Positions 1-10,581 are shown, counted from the first letter of the stretch. The stretch: 64,000 nt of DNA from Ovis canadensis (GCF_042477335.2 NC_091256.1:37044001-37108000), one strand, 5' to 3'. Made by a program: numbers and translations. Notes: generated by a model from the letters alone, not told the origin.

Positions 1-235
1 TCTATGCAGTGATGTAGTTAAATCCACTTATTAATTCTATTCATTCTAATTAATCTAGTTCTAATTAATTCTAATTGTGGATTGTTCTAAATTTTTGACG
101 TATAAAATCACAGTTGCTAACAGAGGTAGGTTTACTTCTTTTCTGAACAGTTTCTTCATTTTTCTTTCTTTTGCCTTATGGTATAAAGTTAAATGGAGGT
201 GGTGACAGTGGGTTTCCTTGTCTTTTTCTCCAGAA
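1..235 (-). repeat. Old L1 fragment (ORF2 region)
   Basis: The plus strand resembles the antisense of L1 ORF2, best around 185-235, where the stretch ending in GGGTTTCCTTGTCTTTTTC matches a well-known conserved L1 segment. It is cut by the window edge and strongly diverged, so both family and edges are approximate. Confidence 0.4.
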
Positions 236-1439
236 TAATGGGAGAAAGTGCTTTGATGATAAAAGCACTATTGTTGTGTAAGGTAAAATAATTGCATTCG
301 ACCCCATACAATCCCACCTTCCCTGCACTGAGAGAGCAATCCAATCAGCATTGTTAAGTCTTGCCAAAAACTGCATTAGTGTCTTAGATATAGCTAGGGC
401 CTTCATCTCTCAGCAAGGAAGGAAAAGGAAGATACTATTACCACTGTATAAATGGAGAAACTGGGTCACAGCATTAAATCAAAGCAGAACTGGGGCCAGA
501 ATCTACGCTGCCTACCGCTGCCCAGTCCCCTGGGCCAGGCTGTCCGGAGATATAAATGGGTAGAAGTGGGCTGGGCTGGTGCTTGACCTCAGGCCTAAGT
601 GTTCAGTTTTGTGATCAGAAATTTTGAGTTGAAATGGTTTTGTTTTCTGTGACAGTCACCATTTCAGAGACCCTCAAAACCCAGCACCCTGTCCAGCAGC
701 ACCGGGAAGAACACAGACACAGCTCTGCCCCTCTGGCCCCATTCATAGGACAGGCACATCAGTCCTTGGCCTGTGTCCTTCACAGTGATTTTGGCCATCA
801 GATCCGAAAAAGGGCTTCAGACTGGTCCTTGGCTGAACTCAGAGCAAATTCGTTCGTACTGTGATGGTGCCCATACCTTTGTTTTCGTGTGATTTCACCA
901 CTTTGCTCACGATATTTAATAACAGTTAGACATCACATCATTGGTGCCTTTCTAGAGCATCACCACTGGCCCCACTCAGGATGCTGGCTGTTGATTTTGG
1001 ACTAGCAAGTTGAGCTAAGAGAGACTGACCCTGGTTTTACGTCTTCTGTCCATTTCTAGACTAAATGGAGAGCATGTCTGAGTCATTCCCCTTATTATCT
1101 TTTGGCTCTACATTTGATCTCATTGCTTCTTACCACCCCCAGGGCTAGGACCCTGTCTTCTCTCCCCAGGGTGCTTGCAGAGCTGCCCAACATTTGTTGT
1201 CATTTTCCCTCCACACAGCCAGTGTGAGTGATCAATCTCAAAATCCTGGAATCATCTCCCGCTGCAGACAGAGAGAGCACAACTTCCTCCCAGAACCCAC
1301 CAGGTCCTGCAGGAAAGTTCCTCCTCTGTTCTGGGCCAGATCATATCTCCCTGCTCAGTGACAGCCCGCTGGCCTCTCTGCTCTCCCCCAAAGTCCTTGC
1401 TCCCATCCTGAGCACTTGCTGTTTTATCTGCCCGATTCA
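236..1439. other. Non-repetitive intergenic DNA
   Basis: About 1.2 kb in which I recognise no repeat, exon or RNA gene. The open frames here are under 100 codons, have ordinary non-coding composition and overlap on both strands. Confidence 0.5.
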
Positions 1440-1651
1440 ATGCTCTTCCCAGACATTCACCCAAAGGGCTCACCCTCCCAGGTCTGTCTGCTCAACAGCC
1501 ACCTCATCACCACCTTATTCAAAATAACCCTTCTAATCACTCTATATCAATATCTATGCTTTAAGAGTTTATTTTTGTCACAGTGAGTATGCTTACTTGT
1601 TTAATTGATCACTGTATGTTGCCCTATTTTAGATTATATACTCCTTGAGGT

Positions 1652-2278
1652 TGGGCTTCCCTGATAGCTCAGTTGGTAAAGAATCCACCTGAAGTGCAGG
1701 AGACCTGGGTTCAATCCCTGGGTTGGAAAGATCCCCTGGAGAAGGGATATGGATGTGAGAGTTGGACTGTGAAGAAAGCTGAGTGCCGAAGAATTGATGC
1801 TTTTGAACTGTGGTGTTGGAGAAGACTCTTGAGAATCCCTTGGACTGCAAGGAGATCCAACCAGTCCATTCTAAAGGAGATCAGCCCTGGGTGTTCTTTA
1901 GAAGGAATGATGCTAAAGCTGAAACTCCAATACTTTGGCCACCTCATGCGAAGAGTTGACTCATTGGAAAAGACTCTGATGCTGGGAGCGATTGGGGGAA
2001 GGAGGAGAAGGGGACGACAGAGGATGAGATGGCTGGATGGCATCACCGACTCAATGGACGTGATGTTTGAGTGAACTCCGGGAGTTGGTGATGGACAGGG
2101 AGGCCTGGCGTGCTGCGATTCATGGGGTCGCAAAGAGTTGGACATGACTGAGTGACTGAACTGAACTGAACTGAACTGAACTGAACCCACTCCAATATTT
2201 TGGCCTGGAGAATTCCATGGACTATATAGTCCATGGGGTCACAAAGAGTCGGACATGACTGAGTGACTTTCACTCACT
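1652..2278 (+). repeat. Bov-tA SINE, split by BovB
   Basis: The left part (1652 to about 1747) has the tRNA-derived head of Bov-tA with a B-box-like GGTTCAATCCC. The right part (2187-2278) carries the body, including the CCTGGAGAATTCCATGG and GGACATGACTGAGTGACTT blocks. The SINE inserted into L2 with a 13-bp target-site duplication. A 5'-truncated BovB sits inside it at the point where AAATGGCAACCCACTCC would normally be continuous. Confidence 0.85.
1747..2186 (+). repeat. BovB LINE 3' end, 5'-truncated
   Basis: This is the last ~440 bp of BovB: the tail of the RT ORF (translating to GCESWTVKKAECRRIDAFEL and onward to about 2074), then the 3' UTR, ending in five CTGAA units. It lies within the SINE described above. 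No clear duplication flanks it, and about three SINE bases appear to be lost at the junction. Confidence 0.9.
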
Positions 2279-2585
2279 TACTCCTTGAGGTCAGGGATGT
2301 GTCTGCTTGATTGTAAATCTGAGTATATAGAACAGGGCTTATCATAAGTTCTTAATAGATGAGTCTTGAATGAATGGATGATGAATCATGGATGATGTTC
2401 CATGCTGGCAATTTCTGGTCCTGGTTCAGGCAAGGAGTTTGTGTTAAAGGAGATCAAGTGGCAGACGTCCCCACCCAGGAAGCAGAGCTGAGCCTAGGAG
2501 GCTCCACGGTGGTTGGTGGCTTGGAAAATAAGGTCAGCAGACTGCTGGTGGCTGGACTCAGGAAGGCAGATCTGTATCGTACTGA

Positions 2586-2750
2586 GTTAGTTGTGTGCTT
2601 GTCTCCTTATTACAAGTTTCTTGAGGACCAAGCCTGTGTTTTATTCATCTTTTTATCCTCAGTACCAAATACAGTGCCTGCCACAGAGAGGATGCTCCAT
2701 AAAGATTTCTTGAGTGAACAAAAGATTGACTGAATGAGCAACTAGTGTTT
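2586..2750 (+). repeat. L2 LINE 3' end, second copy
   Basis: The order of motifs is typical of the L2 3' terminus: CTTGAGGACCAAGCCTGTG, a TATCCTCAGTACC block, CAGTGCCTGCCACAGAGAGG, then a TGAATGAGC end. It is separate from the split L2 300 bp upstream. Confidence 0.55.
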
Positions 2751-2759
2751 CCTGAGCAA

Positions 2760-3358
2760 TACCAATTTTGTGGAATGAATTGTGTCCTCCGCCCCCAAAC
2801 CCATGATTGAATTCCTAGCCCCTAGTTCTTCAGAATGTGACTGTGTTTGGAGACAGGGCATTTACAGAGGTGATTAAAGCAAAATGCGGTAATTAGGGTG
2901 GACCCTAATCCAAGATGACCGATGTCCTTATAATGAAATAGGTACATATCTGACATAGATATGTACAGAGGGAAGACTGTGTGAAGCCACAAGAAGGGAT
3001 TACCCTGTTGGTCCAGTGGTTAAGAATTTACCTTCAGATGCAGAGGGCACAGGTTTCATCCCCGGTCAGAGAGCTGAGATCCCACGTGTAATTAAGCCCG
3101 CACACTGCAACTCAGACCCAACACAGCCAAATAAATAAATACTTAAAAAAAAAAAAAAAGAGTTCACATCCTTAAAAAAAATAAAAAGACACAAGGAGAA
3201 GATAGTTGTCTACAAGCCAAGGAAGTCTCAGAAGAATTCAGCCCTACTGACACCTTGATCTTGAACTCTGGCCTCCAAAACTGTGAGAGAATGTACTTCT
3301 GTTGTTTACCATACCCAATCTGCTGTGTTTGGTTATGGAAGCCCACACAGACTAACAC
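2760..3358 (+). repeat. MLT1-type (MaLR/ERVL) solitary LTR
   Basis: The sequence follows the MLT1A-like LTR consensus: GGAATGAATTGTGTCC near the start, GAATGTGACTGTGTTTGGAG, GGTGGACCCTAATCCAA, TCTACAAGCCAAGGA, GACACCTTGATCTTG, AACTGTGAGAGAAT and an end near GACTAACACAC. A CHR SINE interrupts it. No internal retroviral coding sequence is attached. This is an ancient, non-functional endogenous element. Confidence 0.75.
2994..3175 (+). repeat. CHR-type artiodactyl SINE in an LTR
   Basis: The tRNA-derived head GGTCCAGTGGTTAAGAATTT is followed by the CHR body (CACACTGCAACTCAGACCC, CAGCCAAATAAATAAATAC) and an A-rich tail at 3147-3160. It splits the MLT1 LTR. The flanking duplication is imprecise. 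Confidence 0.8.
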
Positions 3359-4029
3359 ACCAGTCTAGGAGTAAAATAGTTCACAGTCACAAAGCATAAT
3401 TTCTCCACATTCATGCCCACCCCAAATTGTCCTCCAATTGCCCAGAATCTCCCAGGAGTCTAAACAGACGTCTCCCCCTGCTCTCGCCTCCTGAGGCCAT
3501 CCACCCTCCTACCTGTTGTGATGTTTCACATCTCAGCCGACCGTGAAGCTGCGTGAACTGAGGGGACTGGCCAGGCTGCTGCCGCCACCCCATCGCCCAG
3601 CAGGCCTGGCTGCGGGCTGCTGGTGCCAGGGGGGAGGCCCAGGACAGCTGGCCTTTGATGGCCGCTGTCATGCTGATGATGGCTGGTGACTGCCAAGGCC
3701 ACTGATGTCGCCATCATGCACGCTTAGGTGCCTCATATTTGGGGGACCTGGCCTAGAACACAGGGTGACTCCATGGGACCAGGACAGAGCCCAGGGAGCA
3801 TCGGACTGTGTGCTGAAGACAGATCCAAACTTCTCCAATCCTGAGTCAGCGATACCCTTTGCCAGTTTTTAAAATATTGTTCTTGTTTTAAAACATTCAA
3901 ACATGACAGATAAAGCTAAAGTCCCCCCCCTTCCTTTGACCTCTACCAACCCTACCTTCTTCCCACGGAGACTCACTGCAGTTAGATCTTTTTCTCTGTA
4001 TTCACTCACACACCTAACAGAAACATGCA
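3359..4029. other. Non-repetitive intergenic DNA
   Basis: I recognise no feature. 3480-3730 is locally GC-rich and contains two overlapping minus-strand frames of 86 and 63 codons without recognisable domains, which I treat as chance. Confidence 0.45.
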
Positions 4030-4329
4030 ATTTTTAAAATGCATTTACTCATTTGTGGCTGTGCAGGGTCTTCGCTGCTGTGCGGGCTCTTCTCTGGTTG
4101 CGGTGCGTGGCCTTCTCACTGTGGTGGCTTCTCTTGTTGGGGAGCGTAGATTGCAGGGCATTTGGGCTTCCGTAGTTGGAGCACATGGGCTCAGTCACTG
4201 TGGCTCAGTCCTGGGCTCTGGAGCACAGGCTCAGGAGTCCTGGTGCATGGGCTTAGCTGCTCTGTGGCCTCTGTGATCTTCTCAGGATCGGCAGGCAGAC
4301 TCTTCACCATGAGCCACCAGGGAAGCCCT
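4030..4329 (-). repeat. CHR-type SINE, long form
   Basis: On the minus strand this reads as a long CHR element. The plus strand ends in GAGCCACCAGGGAAGCCC, the complement of the SINE head, and has the GGGCTTAGCTGCTCTGTGG and GTTGCGGTGCGTGG body motifs before it. About 300 bp, diverged. Confidence 0.75.
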
Positions 4330-4764
4330 GCAGTTTTGGCTTACAAGAGTTTTAATGCAAATGGGGTACTACTATTATTTTGTAATTGGTTTCTGTTACC
4401 TAACACTATACTTAAGAGGTATTTTCATGTTAGTAAAATGGAAAACTACTAAGGATAGTATGGATGTGCCATGATTTACCCATTCCTTTTCTTTTAGGGG
4501 TCCTTGTTTCCAGTTTTTCTAGTTCCTCTTATTGCAAACAATGTTTCAGGAAACAACTTTGCATGCGAGTTCATGCATCATTATTTCTTTAAGATTTCAC
4601 GCCTTCAAGTGAAATTTCTGCATCTAAGGTAGTGCTGGCTAATAGAATATTCTACAATGATATAACTGTTCTATTCCATCTTATCCAAGATGGTAGACAC
4701 TTGCTAACATTTAATTCTTGAGCACTTGACATGTAGTTAGTGCAGCTGAGGAAGTGAAATTGTA

Positions 4765-6299
4765 ACTGTATTTGTTGCTGTTCAGTCACTCAGTCGTGTC
4801 CACCTCTTTGTGACCGCATGGACTGCAGCACACCAGGCCTCCCTGTCCTTCACCATCTCCTGGAGCTGCTCAAACTCATGTCCATTGAGTCGGTGATGCC
4901 ATCCAACCATCTCAGCCTCTTCATTCCCTTATCCTATTGCCTTCAATCCCTCCCAGCATCAGGGTCTTTTCCAGTGAGTCAACTCTTCACATCAGGTGGC
5001 CAAAGTACTGGAGCTTCAGCTTCAGCATCAGTCCGTCTAATGAATATTCAGGATTGGTTTCCTTTAACATTGACTGGTTTGATCTCTTTGCAGTCCAAGG
5101 GACTCTCAAGAGTCTTCTCCAATAGCACAGTTTAAAAGCATCAGTTTTTTGGTGCTAAGCCTCCTTTATGATCATCCATACATGACTACTGGAAAAACCA
5201 TAGCTTTGACTAGACAGAACTTTGTTGGCAAAGTAATGTCTCTGCTTTTTAATATGCTGTCTGGGCTTGTCACACCTTTTCTTCCAAGGAGCAAGCGTCT
5301 TTTAATTTCATGGCTTCAGTCAGCATCTGTAGTGCTTTTGGAGTCCAAGAAAATAAAGTCTGTCACTGTTTCCATTATTTCTCCATCTATTTGCAATGAA
5401 GTGTTGGACTTCCCAGGTGACACTAATGGTAAAGAACCTGCCTGCCAATGCAGGAGACATAAGAGATGTGGGTTTGATCCCTGGGTGGGGAAGATCCCCT
5501 GGAGGAGGGCATGGCAACCCACTCCAGTCTTCTTGTCCAAAGAATCCCCATGGACGGAATAGCCTGGCAGGCTATAGTCCATAGAGTCACAAAGAATTGG
5601 ACATGACTGAAGCAACGTAGCATGATGGGACTGGATGCCATGATCTTAGTTTTTTGAATGTTGAGTTTTAAGCTGGCCTTTTCACTCTCCTCTTTCACCT
5701 TCATCAAGAGGCTCTTTAGTTCCTCTTCACTTTCTGCTATAAGGGTGGTGTCATCTGCATATCTGAGGTTATTGATATTTCTCCTGGCAATCTTGATTCC
5801 AGCTTGTGCTTCATCCAGAATGGGATTTTGCATGATGTACTCTGCATATAAGTTAAATAAGCAGGGTGACAATATACAGCCTTGACATACTCCTTTCCCA
5901 ATTTGGAACCAGTCTGTTGTTCCAAGTCCAGTTCTAACTGTTGCTTCTTGAGCTGCATACAGATTTCTCAGGAGGCAGATAAGGTGGTCTCTCTTTAAGA
6001 ATTTTCCACAGTTTGCTGTGATCCACACAGCCAAAGGCTTTAGTGTAGTCAATGAAGCAAAAGTACATGCTTTCCTGGAATTCCTTTGCTTTTTCTATGA
6101 TCCGACGGATGTTGGCAATTTGATCTCTGGTTCCTCTGCCTTTTCTAAATCCAGCTTGAACATCTGGAAGTTCTCGGTTTATGTACTGTTGAAGGCTAGC
6201 TTGGAGAATTTTGGGCATTACTTTGCTAGCGTGTGAAATGAGTGTAATTGCTGGGTAGTTTGAACATTCTTTGGCACTGACTTTCTTTGGGAATGGATG
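4765..6299 (-). repeat. BovB LINE, about 1.3 kb, antisense
   Basis: The plus strand begins with the complement of the BovB 3' tail (GTTCAGTCACTCAGTCGTG) and runs back through the RT region. The antisense frames encode recognisable RT pieces, including LRYADDTTLIAESEEELKSL and FCFIDYTKAFGCVDHSKLW, but frameshifts break them. A Bov-tA SINE sits inside at 5403-5620. It is 5'-truncated, with the endonuclease part absent. Confidence 0.92.
5403..5620 (+). repeat. Bov-tA SINE inside BovB
   Basis: A complete-looking Bov-tA: head GGACTTCCCAGGTGACACTA, GTTTGATCCCTGGGTGGG, body CAACCCACTCCAGTCTTCTT and end GGACATGACTGAAGCAACG. It interrupts the BovB segment whose two sides read GCAATGAAGTG and ATGGGACTGGATGCC. 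It is the youngest layer of this nest. Confidence 0.9.
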
Positions 6300-6491
6300 T
6301 TAATTAATTAACACTTAAATTTAGACAAGCACACAAAGCTGGTGGCTTTTGTATATTGGATAACATAGGTCTAAGCCAGCATATGCCTTCAATTTCAATA
6401 AATTCAATCAAACTGTTCTCCAAGGGGTCTGTGTGAGCACACATTCTTACAAACAGTGCCTGTTTTCTGACAGCCTCACCAACACTTTTTA

Positions 6492-7792
6492 TTAAAAAAA
6501 AACTTGTTGAAGTATAGTTGCTTTACAATGTTGCATTATGTTTTGCTCTACAGCAAAGTGAATCAGCCATACTTATACCCCCACTTTTTTGGATTTTCTG
6601 CTCACTGAGGTCACCACAGAGCATTGAGTAGAGTCCCGTGTACTCTACAGTAGGTTCTCATTAGTTATCTCTTTTAGACATAGCAGTGTATATAGGTCAG
6701 TCTCAGTCTCCCAATTCATCCCACCCTTTCCTTCCCCACTTGGTATCCACACGTTTGCTCTCTATATCTGTGTCTCTACTTCTACTTTGCAATAGGTTCA
6801 TCTGTACCATTTTTTCTAGATTCCATATGTATACATTAATTTCCGATACTTGTTTTTCTCTTTCTGACTTACTTCCGTCCGTATGACAGTCTCTGGGTCC
6901 ATCCACATCCTGCAGATGGCACAATTTTGTTCCTTTTATGTCTGAGTAATAACCTCAGATATGCAGATGACACCACCCTTATGGCAGAAAGTGAAGAGGA
7001 ACTCTTGACGAAAGTGAAAGAGGAGAGTGAAAAAGTTGGCTTAAAGCTCAACATTCAGAAAACTAAGACCATGGCATCTGGTCCCATCACTTCATGGGAA
7101 ATAGATCGGGAAAGAGTGGAAACAGTGTCAAACTTTATTTTTGGGGGCTCCAAAATCACTGCAGATGGTGATTGATGCCATGAAATTAAAAGACACTCCT
7201 TGGAAGGAAAGTTATGACCAACCTAGATAGCGTATTCAAAAGCAGAGATATTACTTTGCCAACAAAGGTCCATCTAGTCAAGGCTATGGTTTTTCTAGTG
7301 GTCATGTATGGATGTGAGAGTTGGACTGTGAAGAAAGCTGAGCGCTGAAGAATTGGTGCTTTTGAACTGTGGTGTTGGAGAAGACTTTTGAGAGTCCCTT
7401 GGACTGCAAGGAGATCCAACCAGTCCATTCTAAAGGAGATCAGTCCTGCGTGTTCATTGCAAGGACTGATGCTAAAGCTGAAACTCCAATACTTTGGCCA
7501 GTACTCATGCGAAGAGTTGACTCATTGGAAAAGACCCTGATGCTGGGAGGGATTTGGGGCAGAGGATAAGGGGACGACAGAGGATGAGATGTCTGGATGG
7601 CATCACCAACTTGATGCACATGAGTTTGGGTGAACTTTGGGAGTTGGTGATGGACAGGGAGGCCTGGGGTGCTGCGATTCATGGGGTCGCAAAGAGTCAG
7701 ACACGACTGAGCGACTGAACTGAATATTCCATTGCATGTATGTGCTGCATTTTGTTTATCCATTCCTGTGTTGATGGACATTTAGGTTGTTG
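6492..7792 (-). repeat. Artiodactyl L1 3' part with a perfect TSD
   Basis: The plus strand is the antisense of the artiodactyl L1 3' end (TTGAAGTATAGTTGCTTTAC, CTACAGCAAAGTGAATCAGC, CCCAATTCATCCC, then ATTCCATTGCATGTATGTG after a BovB insertion). It is bounded by a perfect 16-bp duplication, TCACCAACACTTTTTA, at 6476-6491 and 7793-7808. The target was the older L1. Confidence 0.9.
6946..7727 (+). repeat. BovB LINE 3' segment nested in L1
   Basis: It starts inside the RT domain at the YADD motif (NNLRYADDTTLMAESEEELL encoded from about 6950) and continues through the RT C-terminus and 3' UTR to GAGCGACTGAACTGAA. The frame is broken near 7175 and again downstream. The L1 words GTCTGAGTAAT and TATTCCATTGC that flank it are continuous in intact L1. 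Confidence 0.9.
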
Positions 7793-8045
7793 TCACCAAC
7801 ACTTTTTAACTTTTGTCAACGGATGAATAGTAGCATGTAACTGGGAGATTAAATTCCTTTTGTGTTGTATCTATTTTTGTGTATTAATCAGCCATTTGCA
7901 CTGCCTCTTCTGTGCTCACCTATTCATATCCTTTGTTTTTATGCCGCTGGATTGGCTTTCTCATATTGATTCTGTAGAGCACTTCCTGTCTTCTGGGTAT
8001 CCATATGCTCCTGTTATACACATGGTAGGTATTTTCCATCTACAG

Positions 8046-8538
8046 TAAAACTAGGTCTGCCCCTCACTGCCCATCATCACAAAGAGGCCAAGGAGTGGGG
8101 AAGCTGGATTAGGGAGCAAATCAGTGAGCCCGCCCTCAACAAGAGACTAATGTGGGCGTCTTTGCGGCCTATTTGTCAGAATCCTGGATGCCCTGTCCTC
8201 TTGTTCTCCCAGAGCTTTGGAGCCCAACCTGAGCTCTGACTGACTCAGCCAACTGAGCCTCAAGCAGGGCCCTGCTCCAAATGAGTAAATGAGGACGAGT
8301 CCTGTGACAACGTGTGCCATCTGTTTGCTGTGGGTTGTCCTGTTGGACGCTGATGCTGCCGGCTGAGCACCCTGGAGCAAGGGGCGCTAGGCCATGCCTT
8401 TCGGCCCAGAGCCCAGGAGACTCCAGCATGGGAGGGGGTGGATGACATAGCCTCAGAGGACCTTTCTAATCCTAACACGGAGTCCACACCCTTCCTTGCT
8501 TTGTCCCAGCAAAGTGCTGGGGTGACTGGTGGACTTGG
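8046..8538. other. Non-repetitive intergenic DNA
   Basis: No repeat, exon or RNA gene recognised. Several short minus-strand frames overlap between 8147 and 8598 (77, 86 and 112 codons), but they are mutually out of frame and have no recognisable domain. Confidence 0.45.
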
Positions 8539-8665
8539 ACTTGTGTCAGAGATGTGCTGTATGACCTTGGGAAGGCCTCTGAATCTGATTTTCCTCATCT
8601 GTGACCCAGGGATGCAAACCTACATGTGATCTGAGCACGTAGGGCCGTTGTGCAGTGTGTGTGAA
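8539..8665 (+). repeat. MIR SINE fragment
   Basis: The MIR core is visible as GCTGTATGACCTTGGGAAGG, then CTGATTTTCCTCATCTGTGA. The first 37 bases recur almost identically 752 bp downstream at 9291-9327 (see findings). Confidence 0.65.
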
Positions 8666-8776
8666 ATACTGGAATGGCAGCTGGTGAGCCCTGTCTCGAG
8701 CTGTACTGGCATCTGTCCCTCGACCTGGTTCACGTGCCGGAGTCTGGCTGGGTTTCTGTGTAGGAGTCAAACAAGC

Positions 8777-8918
8777 TGGCAGTCCGGTGGTTAAGACTCT
8801 GTTCTGCCAATGCAGGGGGCATGAGTTTGATCCCTGGTCAGAAAACTAAGATCTCACATGCCCTTTGGCATGGCCAAAAGATAAATAATAAAGAGGCATC
8901 CCAATTTTAAAAAAGCAA
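8777..8918 (+). repeat. CHR-type SINE
   Basis: The head CAGTCCGGTGGTTAAGACTC is followed by CCAATGCAGGGGGCATGAG, GATCCCTGGTCAGAAAACTA and an A-rich end with AATAATAAAG. Confidence 0.85.
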
Positions 8919-9290
8919 GCTGGAGGCTCACCTTGCCTGTTAGCCTGTCTGTTTCTATTTTCACAAGGAGTTCCTGAGAACTAGAGGGCCAGTCTCATTT
9001 TTGAGCTCGCCTGTGGCTCAGCAGAGATGGTTGACCCCTTTTCACAAGGCTGGGGCCAACTGAAGTGTGTGGCCTGGGCATCTCCACCCCTGCTTCTCAG
9101 GCACTAGGCTTCTCCCAGGAAGGTCAAGGGCAACTTTGTGGCCTTCGAATCATGGGGGACCCTTGGCAGGCAGTTCCAGGGGTTCTGGAGGCAGGAGGAG
9201 GCCTATCCTCTCACTAACAAATGCTGTGTCTGGATGTTTCTCAGAGCAGGAGACGATCTATGCTCTTACTTCCTCTGACTCTCCAATCAA

Positions 9291-9620
9291 ACTTGTGTCA
9301 GATATGTGCTGTATGACCTTGGGAAGGTCTTTAGCTTCCCCCTCACACCTCCCCAGGCAGCCGGGTCTCATCCTTTTGCCCAGAGTTGGAAATAAGATTC
9401 CTTTGTGGAGTCAGCCCTACTTTCAGCATGGACTGTGTGTGGTTTGAAGCCAGGGTCTGCCACTTACCAGATGGAGGACTCGCTCACCTTGCTTAACCTC
9501 TTCCTTCCTCAGTCTTCTCATCTTTGAAATGGACGTATTGATTCCTGTGGCCCAGGATGGTCCTGAGCAGTCAATGCAATCCTTAATGTAAAGCACCCAG
9601 CCAAGCGCCTGGTACTCAGA
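9291..9620 (+). repeat. MIR fragments
   Basis: 9291-9350 contains TGCTGTATGACCTTGGGAAG. A fuller MIR follows at about 9445-9620: GGGTCTGCCACTTACCAG, TTGCTTAACCTCTTCCTTCC, CTTCTCATCTTTGAAATGG and an end near GCGCCTGGTACTCAG. Confidence 0.6.
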
Positions 9621-9649
9621 ACTTGTTCATCTTTGTCTTATGATTAATG

Positions 9650-9800
9650 TAATTATTAATGCATGACAAATGTTAGTGTTGAGTGGCTGATACGGAGATG
9701 AATAAAACATGCTCTCTGCTAGTTGGAGGCAAAATCTAGTTGGAGAAGAAACACAGGCATCTACTATTTGACTATGAACAGGAGGGAAATGGAGAATGAT
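9650..9800 (+). repeat. L2-like fragment
   Basis: GAGATGAATAAAACATGCTC followed by TCTAGTTGGAGAAGAAACA matches the L2 3' region in which a 'dispensed amount/borne total' block is normally found. It is diverged. Confidence 0.4.
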
Positions 9801-10453
9801 GCTGGCTTTCCATGGAGAGGGGCAGCTGTGTACAGAGGCGCACATCTGGATGGTTGTAGTTGTAAAATCTGGCTCTGGCTTATGTCATACCAGGCCCAGG
9901 CCCAGGGCTACTTCCCACCTGGGCAATGAAGCAGTAGGACCAGGCTGCCTGCCCTTCCCACTCCTCCCCTTGTGACATACCCCAGAGCTCCTGGGGACGC
10001 TCCTACTCTCACTGCCTCCCCTGACACTGCCTCCAGCTTATCTCCAGAGCTGCCTTGTAGAATTTAGACCTTCACTCTGATCTGATCTTCACCTCTTGGC
10101 TAGAACTCTTGAAACTGAAACTGAAAGTGGAGCTGGTTCTTGACCCCCTACCCTAATTGCAACCCTTCAGCTACACGAGTCACCACCAACCGTCAGCTCT
10201 GCCCCACCCGAGCCTTGGTTTATGCAGGGGCAGCAAGCTCTGCTTGTCTGGCTTGGGCATCCAGATAAGAATTGCCCACTCCTGGGGTACTCTGCTATAC
10301 TCACATGGAGTGGAATGCATCTTTTGAGTTTCCATGCCGTCTCCTTGGAGGCATATGAGATTGGGGGCAGGTTTTGGATGGAAGAGTCTCTCAGCCTCAC
10401 CCTAGTGATACAGAAATAGGCTGTTCAGTCCTGCCGCTCTAAAACATGTCATT
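9801..10453. other. Non-repetitive DNA with a GAAA triplet motif
   Basis: No repeat or exon recognised. The only notable word is a three-fold GAAACT-type motif at 10111-10128, listed separately. Confidence 0.45.
10111..10128 (+). promoter_or_regulatory. ISRE/IRF-like motif (three GAAA repeats)
   Basis: The 18 bases GAAACTGAAACTGAAAGT satisfy the IRF/ISRE consensus (GAAANNGAAA) twice in overlapping register. IRF factors bind such sites. There is no other evidence of an enhancer here, the site is about 36 kb from the TLR5 coding exon, and a chance match is quite possible. Confidence 0.25.
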
Positions 10454-10581
10454 AAGAAAACAAGCAACTGATGGGCATTTAGGTTGTTTCCATGCTTTGC
10501 CTATTATGAACAGTACTGCTATGAACATAGGGGTGCATATGTCTATTTGAATTCGAGTTTTGTCTGGATATATGCCCAGGA

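Larger units (their letters stand above)
1440..2385 (+). repeat. L2 LINE 3' end, split by a younger SINE
   Basis: 1440-1651 and 2279-2385 read as the two halves of one L2 3' end: a pyrimidine-rich part, then ACTCCTTGAGG, then the terminal section ending in TGAATGAATGG. The halves are separated by a Bov-tA SINE. The host words on each side form a perfect 13-bp duplication (TACTCCTTGAGGT at 1639-1651 and 2279-2291), which proves that the SINE arrived later. Confidence 0.6.
4640..6385. repeat. Ancient MER-type DNA element, split
   Basis: 4640-4764 and 6300-6385 resemble the two halves of a widespread mammalian DNA-transposon-derived repeat: AGTGCTGGCTAATAGAA near the start, TTGAGCACTTGACATGTAG, then a TAATTAATTAACACTTAAA core. 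I cannot name the family with certainty. BovB is inserted at its AT-rich centre. Confidence 0.35.
4340..8045 (-). repeat. Old L1 (L1M-like) host of a repeat nest
   Basis: Three separated pieces (4340-4640, about 6386-6491 and 7793-8045) read consecutively as the antisense of one old L1. The first has the GTTTCCAGTTTTT and TTGCAAACAATG region, the second AACTGTTCTCCAAGGGG through CCTCACCAACAC, and the third continues to CATTTGCACTGCCTCTTCTG and CATATCCTTTG. Younger elements fill the gaps. Continuity across the gaps is the main evidence; divergence prevents naming the subfamily. Confidence 0.55.

Noticed and set aside
1673..2074. A 133-codon frame with the GCESWTVKKAECRRIDAFEL block
   Set aside because: The start lies in a SINE and the rest is the tail of BovB.
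5423..6052. A 209-codon minus frame with RT-like sequence
   Set aside because: It is a chimera of a Bov-tA SINE and a decayed BovB RT, not a gene.
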